From an uncultured SAR116 cluster alpha proteobacterium (GTDB lineage Bacteria > Pseudomonadota > Alphaproteobacteria > Puniceispirillales > Marisalimonadaceae): a stretch of 61,959 nucleotides of DNA. The stretch covers positions 1 to 61,959 of the forward strand of contig CACJQK010000006.1 of the NCBI GenBank assembly GCA_902595515.1. Reading direction: 5' to 3'. Below are positions 36,119-45,635 of the stretch, piece by piece. Within the stretch, counting starts at the first letter, position 1; the number at the start of each line of letters is the position of its first letter. The notes below the pieces were generated by a model, which was not told the origin of the DNA, did no database searches, and worked only from the letters and a program-made list of their open reading frames with translations. The position numbers and the translations under genes were made by a program.

Positions 36119-36772
36119 TTATCTTATAAATGTATTTAGATCTAAAGGTTTTTCATTACTTATCATTTTATCAGTTTCATCGTGAGTAACTATCATACAA
36201 GGTATTTTACTTTCCTTTACTTTATCAATAAGAAAGTTTCTGAATGTATTTCTGTGCTCAGGGTCTAAAGACGAAAAGGGTTCATCAAGTAATAATACCT
36301 CTGGTTCTGATAATACTGCTCTAAGACAAGCTATTCTAGCTTTTTGACCTCCTGAAAGAGTATGAGGGTATCTTTTTTGAAAGCCCTCCATATTAGCTTT
36401 TTTTAAGTTTTCATCTATTAAAAATAATTTTTCTCTTGATTTTAGCTTTCTATTCATTCCAAAATATAAATTTTGTTCGACAGTCAAATGAGGAAATAAA
36501 GCACCGTCTTGCAGTAAAAGCCCAATTTTTCTTTTTTCGATTGGAATATTATTCAAAATTTTTCCATTTAAAATTATTTCACCTTCAAATGATAAGTTAT
36601 ACTCATAAGTACCTGCTATAACGTTAATTAAAGAAGATTTTCCAACTCCACTTTTCCCAAATACGCACAAAATATTACCATTGTTTATCTTTAGATTAAG
36701 ATTTTTGATAAATGGTTTTTCTTTTGGAGAATCCCATTTCAATGATATGTTAATTAATTCAAGCAAAGACAA
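36119..36772 (-). CDS. Orphan ABC transporter ATPase (YnjD/ThiQ-like)
   Basis: 217 residues with a single ABC domain. Walker A is FGKSGVGKSS near 38-47, Q-loop LLLQDG, signature LSGGQKARI near 142, Walker B VLLLDEPFSSLD and H-loop VTHDETDK. The protein stops shortly after the H-loop, as in the COG4136/YnjD group. It starts at TTG 36772 with only a weak ribosome binding site. No permease or binding protein gene flanks it, so partner and substrate are unknown; thiamine or an inorganic ion are possibilities only from family resemblance. Confidence 0.83.
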   Translation of the reverse strand: MSLLELINISLKWDSPKEKPFIKNLNLKINNGNILCVFGKSGVGKSSLINVIAGTYEYNLSFEGEIILNGKILNNIPIEKRKIGLLLQDGALFPHLTVEQNLYFGMNRKLKSREKLFLIDENLKKANMEGFQKRYPHTLSGGQKARIACLRAVLSEPEVLLLDEPFSSLDPEHRNTFRNFLIDKVKESKIPCMIVTHDETDKMISNEKPLDLNTFIR

Positions 36773-36804
36773 ATAACCAAAAGTTAAAACTTTAAAATAA
36801 ATAA

Positions 36805-37314
36805 ATGATAAAAGAAATTTTAAAAATAAAAAATGTGTTTAATCTCAGTAGACGAAATAGTTCTATTAAGAATAAAAAGCCTAGAGATTTCAAGTCTTTT
36901 AGAAAATTTTTGGATCTTGCTAGATCTGAAATGGACAAAAATGGACTATTTGATTGGAAATTAGATCTAGATCATGCAAAAGTAAGGGCAGGCGCATGTT
37001 TTTTTAGAAAGAAAAAAATCTCGTTTTCAAGGAATTTTATCAAAAATTCAAATGAGTCAGAAATTTATGACACAATTCTTCACGAAATAGCTCATGCCCT
37101 TGTCGGTCCTCAGCATGGTCATGACATCGTATGGAAAAAAATGGCTAAAAAGCTTGGGTGCTCAGCGAAGAGGTGTCATACTTTAGAATTTTCAGATTAT
37201 AAATGGATAAGGTATTGTGAAAATTTTTGTTGGGAACAAAAAACACATAGGAAAAAATTAAATTTAATTTGTAAAAAATGTGGAGCCTCTGTTTGTTATA
37301 AGAAAAATATATAG
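36805..37314 (+). CDS. SprT-like zinc metallopeptidase domain protein
   Basis: 169 residues. The active-site HEIAH motif is at ILHEIAHALVGPQHGHDIVW near 92-111, with the third His ligand probably in GHGHD-like QHGHD. A zinc ribbon with cysteines in LICKKCGASVC and the earlier RYCENFCWEQ lies in the C-terminal third, as in SprT and Spartan relatives. In bacteria this family is linked to DNA-protein crosslink repair or is uncharacterised. It diverges from the orphan ABC ATPase and ends 3 nt from convergent mce. Confidence 0.82.
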   Translation: MIKEILKIKNVFNLSRRNSSIKNKKPRDFKSFRKFLDLARSEMDKNGLFDWKLDLDHAKVRAGACFFRKKKISFSRNFIKNSNESEIYDTILHEIAHALVGPQHGHDIVWKKMAKKLGCSAKRCHTLEFSDYKWIRYCENFCWEQKTHRKKLNLICKKCGASVCYKKNI

Positions 37315-37317
37315 AAA

Positions 37318-37743
37318 TTATTTAATTTCTTCTAATTCAATAAGAGTACCTGAAAAATCTGATGGTTGCAAAAATATTACAGGGTTTCCATGAGCTCCAA
37401 TCTTGGGGCTGCCATCACCTAAAATTGTTGCTCCTACTTCTTTAAGTTTTTTTGAGGCAGATTTTAGATCACTAACCTCATAACAAATATGATGCATACC
37501 TCCATTGGGATTTTTCATAAGAAACTTACTAATTGGACTATTCTCATTTAACGGTTCAAGAAGTTCAACTTTTGTGTTTGGTGATACTATAAATACTACT
37601 TTAACTCCATGTTCAGGTAAAGTTAGAGGTTTGCTAACATTAGCGCCTAGAGCCTTTTGCCACATTTCAGAGGCTTTTATTATATTAGGAACAGCAATAG
37701 CTATATGATTAAGTCTTCCGATATTTGAATAAGTTTCTTCCAT
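37318..37743 (-). CDS. mce: Methylmalonyl-CoA epimerase
   Basis: 141 residues of the glyoxalase fold. RLNHIAIAVPNI near 8-19, EHGVKVVFI near 44, GGMHHICYEVSD near 85-96 and the C-terminal GTLIELEE carry the metal-binding His and Glu residues of methylmalonyl-CoA epimerase. It interconverts the S and R forms between propionyl-CoA carboxylase and mutase. ATG 37743 is chosen because GGAG lies 6 nt before it; an in-frame TTG four codons upstream lacks a site. It diverges from pccB, whose product supplies its substrate. Confidence 0.92.
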   Translation of the reverse strand: MEETYSNIGRLNHIAIAVPNIIKASEMWQKALGANVSKPLTLPEHGVKVVFIVSPNTKVELLEPLNENSPISKFLMKNPNGGMHHICYEVSDLKSASKKLKEVGATILGDGSPKIGAHGNPVIFLQPSDFSGTLIELEEIK

Positions 37744-37816
37744 AGAATACTCCAAAACAAACTAAATTTTCTTAAATAAGTTATATTTAATTTTAATAAT
37801 TTTCAATTATCATAGA

Positions 37817-37845
37817 TTGATTATTACTAGTTAATTTTATTAAAT
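37817..37845 (+). promoter_or_regulatory. Candidate promoter for pccB
   Basis: TTGATT at 37817-37822, a 17-nt spacer and TTAAAT at 37840-37845 resemble -35 and -10 elements upstream of pccB. The match is partial and the region very AT-rich, so this is tentative. Confidence 0.28.
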
Positions 37846-37875
37846 TTTGCTAAATATTATTTTTTAGTGTCTTCT

Positions 37876-37892
37876 GAAGGAGAGATGTTATC
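37876..37892 (+). promoter_or_regulatory. Ribosome binding site placing pccB start at ATC
   Basis: GAAGGAG ends at 37882. In the pccB frame, ATC at 37890-37892 lies 7 nt downstream. The only ATG nearby (37885-37887) is in another frame, 2 nt from GGAG, and opens a nine-codon reading frame that ends at TAA. Confidence 0.6.
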
Positions 37893-39434
37893 AAGAAATC
37901 AAGTAGAGAAATAATTTCTGAATTACAGTCAAGAAGAGAAAAAGCGCGGCTTGGTGGTGGAAAAAAAAGGATAGAAAAACAACATTCACTTGGAAAACTG
38001 ACTGCAAGAGAAAGAATAAACACTCTTTTAGATGAAGGTTCATTTGAAGAAACAGATATGTTTGTTATTCATCGAATAAGAGATTTTGGAATGGATGGGA
38101 AAACTATTCCAGGTGATGGTGTTGTCACAGGTTCTGGAAGAGTTAATGGCAAATTAATCTATATTTATGCTCAGGATTTTACCGTTTTCGGGGGGTCGTT
38201 ATCATCAGATCACGCAAAAAAAATTGTAAAAATAATGAAACTAGCAATACAAAATAAAGCACCTATAATTGGCTTGAATGATAGTGGAGGAGCAAGGATC
38301 CAAGAAGGCGTTGAATCTTTAGGTGGTTACGCGGATGTTTTTTTGCAGAATGCTCTGGCTTCTGGTGTAGTCCCCCAAATTTCTATGATCATGGGACCGT
38401 GTGCCGGAGGAGCTGTTTACTCTCCAGCTATGACAGATTTCACATTCATGGTTAAAGAAACAAGTTATATGTTTGTCACAGGCCCTGATGTAGTAAAAAC
38501 TGTTACCTCCGAAGAAGTTACCGCAGAAGAATTAGGTGGAGCTGAAACTCATACGACAATTTCTTCCGTAGCAGACGGATCATTTAATAATGATATTGAA
38601 GCTTTAAATGTATTAAGAAAATTTCTGAGTTTTTTGCCATCTAGTAACGAATATAAATATATAAAAAGAAAAACTAATGACCCAAAAAAAAGAATTTCTT
38701 TAGCATTAGATACTTTGATACCTGAAAATCCAAACTTACCGTATGATATGAAAGAACTTATTGTATCAATAGCTGATGAATATAATTTTTTTGAGTTACA
38801 AGAAAATTTTGCAAAAAACATTCTTATTGGTTTTATAAGGTTAGATGGCCAAACTATTGGTGTTGTAGCAAATCAACCTATGGTTTTAGCAGGTTGTTTA
38901 GATAATGATTCTAGTAGAAAAGCAGCAAGATTTGTAAGGTTTTGTGACGCTTTCAATATTCCCATACTGACATTAGTAGATGTGCCAGGATTTATGCCAG
39001 GAACTGCACAAGAGTATGGTGGTATAATTAAGCATGGAGCAAAACTTTTATTTGCATATGCAGAAGCTACAACACCAAAGGTTACTCTAATTACTAGAAA
39101 AGCATATGGTGGAGCATATGACGTCATGAGCTCAAAACATTTAAGAGGGGATGCTAATTATGCCTGGCCTACTGCTGAAATTGCAGTAATGGGAGCAAAA
39201 GGAGCAGTAGAAATTCTTTACCGAAATGAATTAAATGACACAAAAAAAATAGAAACTAGAACATTAGAATATGAGGAAAGATTCGCAAATCCATTTATAG
39301 CTGCAGAAAGAGGTTTCTTAGATGATGTTATTATACCTAGCAATTCCAGATTTAGGTTGATACAAGCATTTTCTAAATTAAAAAATAAGACACAAAAGAA
39401 TCCAGATAAAAAATTTGGAAATATTCCGCTTTAA
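37890..39434 (+). CDS. pccB: Propionyl-CoA carboxylase beta subunit (probable ATC start)
   Basis: Carboxyltransferase subunit that moves CO2 from biotin to propionyl-CoA. The first in-frame ATG is at 38058, but conserved PccB sequence runs well upstream: [19 protein letters not shown] and [20 protein letters not shown]. There is no ATG, GTG or TTG in frame between the stop at 37875 and 38058. I place the start at ATC 37890, 7 nt after GGAG, giving 514 residues, the usual length. Core motifs include [14 protein letters not shown] and [17 protein letters not shown]. It is followed by pccA, 15 nt later. A one-base sequencing error near 37885 is the alternative. Confidence 0.9.
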   Translation: MKKSSREIISELQSRREKARLGGGKKRIEKQHSLGKLTARERINTLLDEGSFEETDMFVIHRIRDFGMDGKTIPGDGVVTGSGRVNGKLIYIYAQDFTVFGGSLSSDHAKKIVKIMKLAIQNKAPIIGLNDSGGARIQEGVESLGGYADVFLQNALASGVVPQISMIMGPCAGGAVYSPAMTDFTFMVKETSYMFVTGPDVVKTVTSEEVTAEELGGAETHTTISSVADGSFNNDIEALNVLRKFLSFLPSSNEYKYIKRKTNDPKKRISLALDTLIPENPNLPYDMKELIVSIADEYNFFELQENFAKNILIGFIRLDGQTIGVVANQPMVLAGCLDNDSSRKAARFVRFCDAFNIPILTLVDVPGFMPGTAQEYGGIIKHGAKLLFAYAEATTPKVTLITRKAYGGAYDVMSSKHLRGDANYAWPTAEIAVMGAKGAVEILYRNELNDTKKIETRTLEYEERFANPFIAAERGFLDDVIIPSNSRFRLIQAFSKLKNKTQKNPDKKFGNIPL

Positions 39435-39449
39435 TAATATTAGAAGTAT

Positions 39450-41522
39450 ATGATGTTTAAAAAAATCTTAATTGCAAATCGTGGAGAAATAGCTTGTAGA
39501 ATAATCAAAACTGCAAAAAGAATGAAGATTAAAACAGTTGCAGTCTTTTCAGACTCTGATAGGTACGCAGAACATGTTCGTTTAGCAGATGAAGCAGTTT
39601 ACTTAGGGGCATCTCCAGCTTCAGAGAGTTATCTTAGAGCTGATTTGATTATAAAAGCGTGCAAAGAAAAAAAATGTGATGCTTTACATCCAGGGTATGG
39701 ATTTTTATCAGAAAACTCTAGTTTTCCAGAATCTTTAAGTAAAGCTGGAATTACTTTTATTGGTCCTTCAAAATCAGCAATTGCATCAATGGGTGATAAG
39801 ATTGAATCCAAAAAAATTGCTAAGTCAGCAAATGTTAATACCGTTCCCGGTCATATTGGAATAATAAAAAATAAAAATGAAGCAATAAAGATTGCAGATG
39901 AAATAGGTTATCCAGTAATGATAAAGGCTAGTGCTGGTGGTGGAGGCAAAGGTATGCGAATTGCATTTTCAAGTGATCAGGTGAAAGATAATTTTGAAAG
40001 AGCTTCAAGTGAGGCTCTTAAGAGTTTTGGCGACAAACGTATTTTTATAGAAAAATTTATTACCGAACCAAGACATATTGAAATACAAGTATTAGCAGAT
40101 AATTTCGGTAACGTAATTTATTTAGGTGAGAGAGAATGTTCTATTCAAAGAAGAAACCAAAAGGTCATTGAAGAGGCTCCTTCACCTTTTTTAGATAAAC
40201 AAACAAGAAAACAGATGGGTGATCAAGCCGTTCAATTGTCAAGAAAAGTTAATTATAGTAGCGCTGGTACAGTTGAATTTATAGTTGATAAAGATAAAAA
40301 TTTTTATTTTTTAGAGATGAACACACGTCTTCAAGTTGAGCATCCTGTAACTGAATTGGTCACAGGTATAGATTTAGTTGAGCAAATGATCAACATAGCA
40401 TATGGAAAAAAACTAGAAATTACTCAAAATGATGTTCATTTAAAAGGCTCAGCAATTGAAACTAGAATATATGCAGAAAATCCCTATAAAAATTTTCTAC
40501 CATCGATTGGAAGATTGACTAAATATAATCCGCCTAAAGAAACTCAACATCCAGATGGCACAATAACTAGAAATGATACTGGAGTTAGAGAAGGTGATGA
40601 GGTATCAATGTTCTATGATCCTATGATTGCGAAATTATGTTCTTGGGGCAAAACACGTGATTTATCCATTAATAGAATGGAATCTGCCTTAGACAACTTT
40701 TTACTTGAAGGGATAGATCACAATATATCTTTTCTTTCAGCAATTTTAGCAAATAATAGATTTAAATCAGGTGATATAAATACTGCATTTATAGACGAGG
40801 AATTTAGAGAAGGATTTCAAGGAATAATTCCAAACAAGAAATTGGAATGGACCCTGGGATCTTTAGTATTAGCATATCATATCTGTGAAATTTCAAAAAA
40901 TTTTGAAATTTTTGAAAATGATCAGATTTCTGATTTGTGGGAAGTTTATCTTAATTACAAGCAATCTTCACAAAATCCTTCAAAAATGAAATATATGGTC
41001 AATACAGATAATTTAAATTTACCTTTTGTTTGTATTAAGCCTATGCCTAATCAAATAACAAAGAGCCTGAATTATGATTTTTTTACAATTGAAGTACACC
41101 AAGATTTTATTAAAAAATTAGTTACATTTAGAATAAACTCACATGCTTCATCAAAGGATCCTCAAAATATTCAATGCAGATTAAATAATAAAAATACTAA
41201 TATAGAGTTTGAATATAGAGGAATTACAATGTCGGCAAACGTGTTCCCAAAACATGTAGCTGACTATCATAAATATATGAAACCAAAAAAAAATTTAGAT
41301 AAATCAAATCTATTAATCTGCCCAATGCCAGGAAAATTAATTAAAATACTAGTTAAAGAAAATCAAATTATTGAAGAAGGTCAATCTTTATGTGTTGTAG
41401 AGGCAATGAAAATGGAAAATACATTAGTTGCTTTAAAGCAATGCACCATTAAAAAAATTAATTACAAGGAAGGTGACACCTTATCTGTTGATCAAGTCAT
41501 TATGGAGTTTTCATTTAAATAA
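39450..41522 (+). CDS. pccA: Propionyl-CoA carboxylase alpha subunit (biotin carboxylase and BCCP)
   Basis: 690 residues. Biotin carboxylase domain with KKILIANRGEIACRI at the N-terminus, ATP-grasp glycine loop KASAGGGGKGMRIA near 165 and ERECSIQRRNQK near 225; a middle linking domain; and a C-terminal biotinyl domain with the modified Lys in EAMKMEN near 648. It carboxylates biotin with bicarbonate and ATP for PccB. Start may be either of two adjacent ATGs. Followed 24 nt later by the mutase gene. Confidence 0.95.
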   Translation: MMFKKILIANRGEIACRIIKTAKRMKIKTVAVFSDSDRYAEHVRLADEAVYLGASPASESYLRADLIIKACKEKKCDALHPGYGFLSENSSFPESLSKAGITFIGPSKSAIASMGDKIESKKIAKSANVNTVPGHIGIIKNKNEAIKIADEIGYPVMIKASAGGGGKGMRIAFSSDQVKDNFERASSEALKSFGDKRIFIEKFITEPRHIEIQVLADNFGNVIYLGERECSIQRRNQKVIEEAPSPFLDKQTRKQMGDQAVQLSRKVNYSSAGTVEFIVDKDKNFYFLEMNTRLQVEHPVTELVTGIDLVEQMINIAYGKKLEITQNDVHLKGSAIETRIYAENPYKNFLPSIGRLTKYNPPKETQHPDGTITRNDTGVREGDEVSMFYDPMIAKLCSWGKTRDLSINRMESALDNFLLEGIDHNISFLSAILANNRFKSGDINTAFIDEEFREGFQGIIPNKKLEWTLGSLVLAYHICEISKNFEIFENDQISDLWEVYLNYKQSSQNPSKMKYMVNTDNLNLPFVCIKPMPNQITKSLNYDFFTIEVHQDFIKKLVTFRINSHASSKDPQNIQCRLNNKNTNIEFEYRGITMSANVFPKHVADYHKYMKPKKNLDKSNLLICPMPGKLIKILVKENQIIEEGQSLCVVEAMKMENTLVALKQCTIKKINYKEGDTLSVDQVIMEFSFK

Positions 41523-41546
41523 AAATTATAAAAGTAAGAGATTTGT

Positions 41547-43721
41547 ATGAGAAAAAAAGATAACTTAGAAAACTGGAAGAAAAACGCTATTAATGAGTTA
41601 AAAACTCCAAATGTTGATGATATCTCCATTAACACACCAGAAGGAATTAAAATAAAGCCATTATACACTTCTGCAGACAATGAAAATATTACTCATCTTG
41701 ATAGCTATCCTGGTGAACCTCCATTTTTAAGAGGTCCAAAAGCCACAATGTATACGGGTAGACCTTGGACAATTCGGCAATATGCTGGTTTCTCAACAGC
41801 TTCAGAGTCGAATAAATTTTATAAAACAAATCTGGCCTCTGGACAAAAAGGTTTGTCAGTTGCTTTTGATCTAGCAACACACAGGGGCTACGATTCAGAT
41901 CATGAAAGGGTATATGGAGATGTAGGCAAAGCTGGTGTTGCTATAGATAGTGTAGAGGATATGAAAATTCTTTTTGATGGTATTCCTCTTGATAAAATGT
42001 CTGTATCAATGACAATGAATGGAGCAGTTCTTCCTGTGTTAGCAGGTTATATAGTTGCGGCTCAAGAACAAGGTGTAAGTAAAAGAGATCTTAGCGGAAC
42101 TATCCAGAATGACATACTTAAAGAATTCATGGTAAGGAATACTTATATTTACCCCCCAGAACCGTCTATGAGAATTGTCTCTGATATTATCAATTTTACA
42201 TCAAAAGAAATGCCAAAATTTAATTCTATATCTATTTCAGGGTATCATATGCAGGAGGCAGGTGCTTCTCTCGTTCAAGAATTAGCTTTTACCATTGCAG
42301 ATGGATTAGAATATATAAGAGCAGCAACAAAAAGTGGGTTATTAGTTGATGATTTTGCACCTAGATTATCCTTTTTCTTTGCTATAGGGATGAATTTTTT
42401 TATGGAAACTGCTAAATTGAGAGCGGCGAGATATTTATGGTCACAATGGACAAAAAAGTTGTTTAATTGCCAAAATCCAAAATCACAAATGCTGAGAACC
42501 CATTGCCAAACTTCTGGAGCTAGTTTACAGGAGCAAGATCCATATAATAATATTATCAGAACTACTATTGAGGCGTTGGCCGCCACTTTAGGAGGGACGC
42601 AATCTTTACATACAAATTCATTTGATGAAGCAATAGGTTTGCCCACTGAATTTTCTGCTAAAATAGCCAGAAACACCCAACTAATTCTGCAACATGAAAC
42701 AGGTATTACAGATACTGTGGATCCACTTGCTGGCAGTTATTTTGTTGAGAATTTGACAAAAGAATTAATTGATAAATCTAATGAACTAATTGAAAATATA
42801 GAAAAAATGGGAGGTATGACAGTAGCCGTAATTAATGGTTTCCCAAAATCAGAAATAGAAATTTCTGCGACGAAACGTCAAGCAAAAATTGATTCTGGAG
42901 AACAAGTGATTGTAGGAGTAAATAAATATAAGTCAGATCATAATGAAAATGTTGATGTTCTAAATATTGATAATAAAGCAGTTCGTGAAGAACAAATTAA
43001 AAAATTAAATCAAATCAAAAAAGCTAGAAATTCAAAAGAAGTAAAAAAAGCATTACAAAAATTAAAAGAAGGTGCAAAAGAAAATAAAGGTAACTTATTA
43101 GATTTGACAATTGTTGCAATTAAAGCAAGAGCAACAGTTGGCGAGGTGTCTTATGCTCTAGAAGAAGTTTATGGTCGATATGGAGTAAAACAAGACATAA
43201 TTAAAGATGTATACAAAAGCTCTTATCAAAATGAAGAAGACTTTAAAAAAGTGAGTATTGCTCTATCTAATTTTAAAAATATTGCAGGTGAAAATCCAAA
43301 AATCTTTATGGCTAAACTTGGACAAGATGGCCATGACAGAGGAGCAAAAGTAATTGCTTCTGCTTTTACAGATATTGGTTTCTCAGTCGAAATTGGTACT
43401 TTGTTTCAAACTCCTAAAGAGGCTGTTGATCTTGCTATAGATTTAGGGGTGCACGTCATTGGCATATCCTCTCTAGCAGCGGGTCATAAGACATTGATAC
43501 CTGAATTAATAGATGAACTTAAAAAAAGACAAGCTGATGATATTCTTGTAGTTTGTGGTGGTGTAATTCCTGCACAAGATTATCAATTTTTATATGATGC
43601 TGGTGTTGCAGCCATCTTTGGACCTGGCACACCTATTCCTGATGCTGCATCAACAACAATAAATAAAGCTACCGAACAATTAATGAGAATGCATAATTTT
43701 AGAAAAGCTAGAATGAAATAA
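41547..43721 (+). CDS. Methylmalonyl-CoA mutase, large subunit type
   Basis: 724 residues. The substrate barrel is recognisable from [20 protein letters not shown] near 54-73, [18 protein letters not shown] near 112-129 and [14 protein letters not shown] near 350. The C-terminal B12 domain has the lower-axial-ligand motif [11 protein letters not shown] near 591-601, containing DxHxxG. It converts R-methylmalonyl-CoA to succinyl-CoA and needs adenosylcobalamin, so the cell must import or make B12. No small subunit and no MeaB-type chaperone are adjacent, suggesting a homodimer as in ScpA. Confidence 0.94.
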   Translation: MRKKDNLENWKKNAINELKTPNVDDISINTPEGIKIKPLYTSADNENITHLDSYPGEPPFLRGPKATMYTGRPWTIRQYAGFSTASESNKFYKTNLASGQKGLSVAFDLATHRGYDSDHERVYGDVGKAGVAIDSVEDMKILFDGIPLDKMSVSMTMNGAVLPVLAGYIVAAQEQGVSKRDLSGTIQNDILKEFMVRNTYIYPPEPSMRIVSDIINFTSKEMPKFNSISISGYHMQEAGASLVQELAFTIADGLEYIRAATKSGLLVDDFAPRLSFFFAIGMNFFMETAKLRAARYLWSQWTKKLFNCQNPKSQMLRTHCQTSGASLQEQDPYNNIIRTTIEALAATLGGTQSLHTNSFDEAIGLPTEFSAKIARNTQLILQHETGITDTVDPLAGSYFVENLTKELIDKSNELIENIEKMGGMTVAVINGFPKSEIEISATKRQAKIDSGEQVIVGVNKYKSDHNENVDVLNIDNKAVREEQIKKLNQIKKARNSKEVKKALQKLKEGAKENKGNLLDLTIVAIKARATVGEVSYALEEVYGRYGVKQDIIKDVYKSSYQNEEDFKKVSIALSNFKNIAGENPKIFMAKLGQDGHDRGAKVIASAFTDIGFSVEIGTLFQTPKEAVDLAIDLGVHVIGISSLAAGHKTLIPELIDELKKRQADDILVVCGGVIPAQDYQFLYDAGVAAIFGPGTPIPDAASTTINKATEQLMRMHNFRKARMK

Positions 43722-43748
43722 TTGTTATTTTTTTGGGGGGAGGTAAAT

Positions 43749-45635
43749 TTGGGAAATTACAAAAAAATTTATGATAATTGGCAAAAAGACCCAAAAACAT
43801 TTTGGAAAGAACAATCAGAAAATATTGATTGGGGAAAAAATCCTGGAAAGGTATTAGATGATGATAACAAACCATTTTATAAATGGTATCCAGATGGAAG
43901 TTTAAACACATGTTTCAATGCTATCGACAGACACGTTATGAATGGGAGAGGAGAACAAAATGCAATATTATATGATAGCCCTGTTACAAATACAAAAAAG
44001 AAAATTACCTATTCAGAACTTAAATATAAAGTTTCCATTTTTGCTGGAGCACTTAAAAAATTAGGTGTTCTAAAGGGGGATCGTGTAATCATTTATATGC
44101 CAATGATACCTGAAGCGTTGGTGGCCATGCTAGCTTGCTCTAGACTAGGAGCAATTCACTCTGTAGTATTTGGTGGTTTTGCTTCAAATGAACTTGCTGT
44201 AAGAATTGATGATTGTAAGCCAAAAATAATAGTGTCTGCATCGTGCGGGCATGAGCCAAATAGAATTGTTGAATATAAACCCTTACTTGACAATGCAATT
44301 AAAATTGCCAGTCATCAAGTGGAAAAATGTATAATTTATCAGCGTGAAGCCCTAAATGTTAAGCTTATTCCAGACCAAGATATAGATTGGAATGAGGTTG
44401 TTAAAGATGTTTCATTGACTGATCCAGTTGAAGTTCAAGCAAACGATCCTTTGTATATTTTATATACATCAGGAACAACTGGAAAACCGAAAGGAGTTGT
44501 TAGGGATAATGGAGGACATGCAGTATCTCTAAAATGGTCAATGAAAAATATTTATAATGTAGAACCTGGGGATGTTTATTGGGCTGCGTCGGATATTGGA
44601 TGGGTAGTTGGTCATTCTTATATTGTTTATGCACCTTTGCTTCATGGTTGCACAACAATTTTATTTGAAGGGAAACCTGTTGGGACACCAGATGCTGGGA
44701 CATTTTGGAGAATTATTTCTGAGTATAAGGTCAAGGTGTTATTTACAGCTCCAACAGCTCTAAGAGCCGTTAAAAGAGATGACCCAAATGGTAAGTTTAT
44801 TAAAAAATTTGATTTAACATCTTTGCAGTCTCTATTTCTTGCTGGAGAAAGAGCTGATCCTGATACGGTGTTGTGGCTGGAAAGAAAATTAAAAGTTCCT
44901 ATAATTGATCACTGGTGGCAAACTGAAACTGGATGGCCTGTTGCAGCAAACCCTTTAGGTATAGAATCGCTTCCAATTAAAACTGGTTCTCCAACTTTAG
45001 CTATGCCAGGATATGATGTAAGGGTTTTGTCAGAAGATGGCAATGAGGTTCCAAAAGGAACGTTAGGAGCAATTTCAATAAAATTACCTTTGCCACCAGG
45101 ATCTTTACCAAGTTTATGGAATGCAGATGATAGATTTATAGAGGCTTATTTATCTACTTTTGAAGGTTTTTATGAAACAGGAGACGCAGGTTATCAAGAC
45201 GAAGATGGTTATTTATACATTATGTCAAGAACTGATGATGTAATAAATGTTGCAGGTCATAGGCTTTCAACAGGCGCAATGGAAGAAACTTTATCTAATC
45301 ATGTAGATGTAGCTGAATGTGCGGTTGTTGGTGTGACTGACAATCTTAAAGGGCAAGTTCCACTTGGACTTATATGTTTGAATAATGGTTGTAATAAAAC
45401 TCATGAAGATGTGTGTAAAGAAATTATTGATTTGGTCCGAAACGAAATAGGACCAGTTGCTGCATTTAAATCTGTAGCTGTTGTTTCCGCTCTTCCAAAG
45501 ACAAGATCGGGAAAAATTTTAAGAGCTACTATAAGAAAAATAGCTGATAAAGTTGAATGGGATATGCCTGCAACAGTTGATAATCCTCAAATTTTTAAGG
45601 AAATTGAAGAAGCTTTGAAACCACTAGGCTATTAA
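43749..45635 (+). CDS. prpE: Propionyl-CoA synthetase
   Basis: 628-residue acyl-CoA synthetase. The TTG at 43749 is taken as start because GGGGGGAGG lies just before it; the open frame reaches back to 43722. DPKTFWKEQSENIDWGKNP near 15-33, YTSGTTGKPKGVVRDNGGH near 238 and WWQTETGWPVA near 391 are more PrpE-like than Acs-like. C-terminal TRSGKILRATIRKIAD holds the regulatory Lys. It activates propionate (and possibly acrylate) to the CoA thioester that PccAB uses. It ends 4 nt within the convergent oxidoreductase gene. Confidence 0.9.
   Translation: MGNYKKIYDNWQKDPKTFWKEQSENIDWGKNPGKVLDDDNKPFYKWYPDGSLNTCFNAIDRHVMNGRGEQNAILYDSPVTNTKKKITYSELKYKVSIFAGALKKLGVLKGDRVIIYMPMIPEALVAMLACSRLGAIHSVVFGGFASNELAVRIDDCKPKIIVSASCGHEPNRIVEYKPLLDNAIKIASHQVEKCIIYQREALNVKLIPDQDIDWNEVVKDVSLTDPVEVQANDPLYILYTSGTTGKPKGVVRDNGGHAVSLKWSMKNIYNVEPGDVYWAASDIGWVVGHSYIVYAPLLHGCTTILFEGKPVGTPDAGTFWRIISEYKVKVLFTAPTALRAVKRDDPNGKFIKKFDLTSLQSLFLAGERADPDTVLWLERKLKVPIIDHWWQTETGWPVAANPLGIESLPIKTGSPTLAMPGYDVRVLSEDGNEVPKGTLGAISIKLPLPPGSLPSLWNADDRFIEAYLSTFEGFYETGDAGYQDEDGYLYIMSRTDDVINVAGHRLSTGAMEETLSNHVDVAECAVVGVTDNLKGQVPLGLICLNNGCNKTHEDVCKEIIDLVRNEIGPVAAFKSVAVVSALPKTRSGKILRATIRKIADKVEWDMPATVDNPQIFKEIEEALKPLGY

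Noticed and set aside
37885-37914. ATG immediately after the pccB ribosome binding site, opening a short frame
   Set aside because: It is out of frame with pccB, ends after nine codons at TAA and lies only 2 nt from GGAG. It might be a leader peptide or the trace of a one-base error, but it does not encode the PccB N-terminus as the sequence stands.
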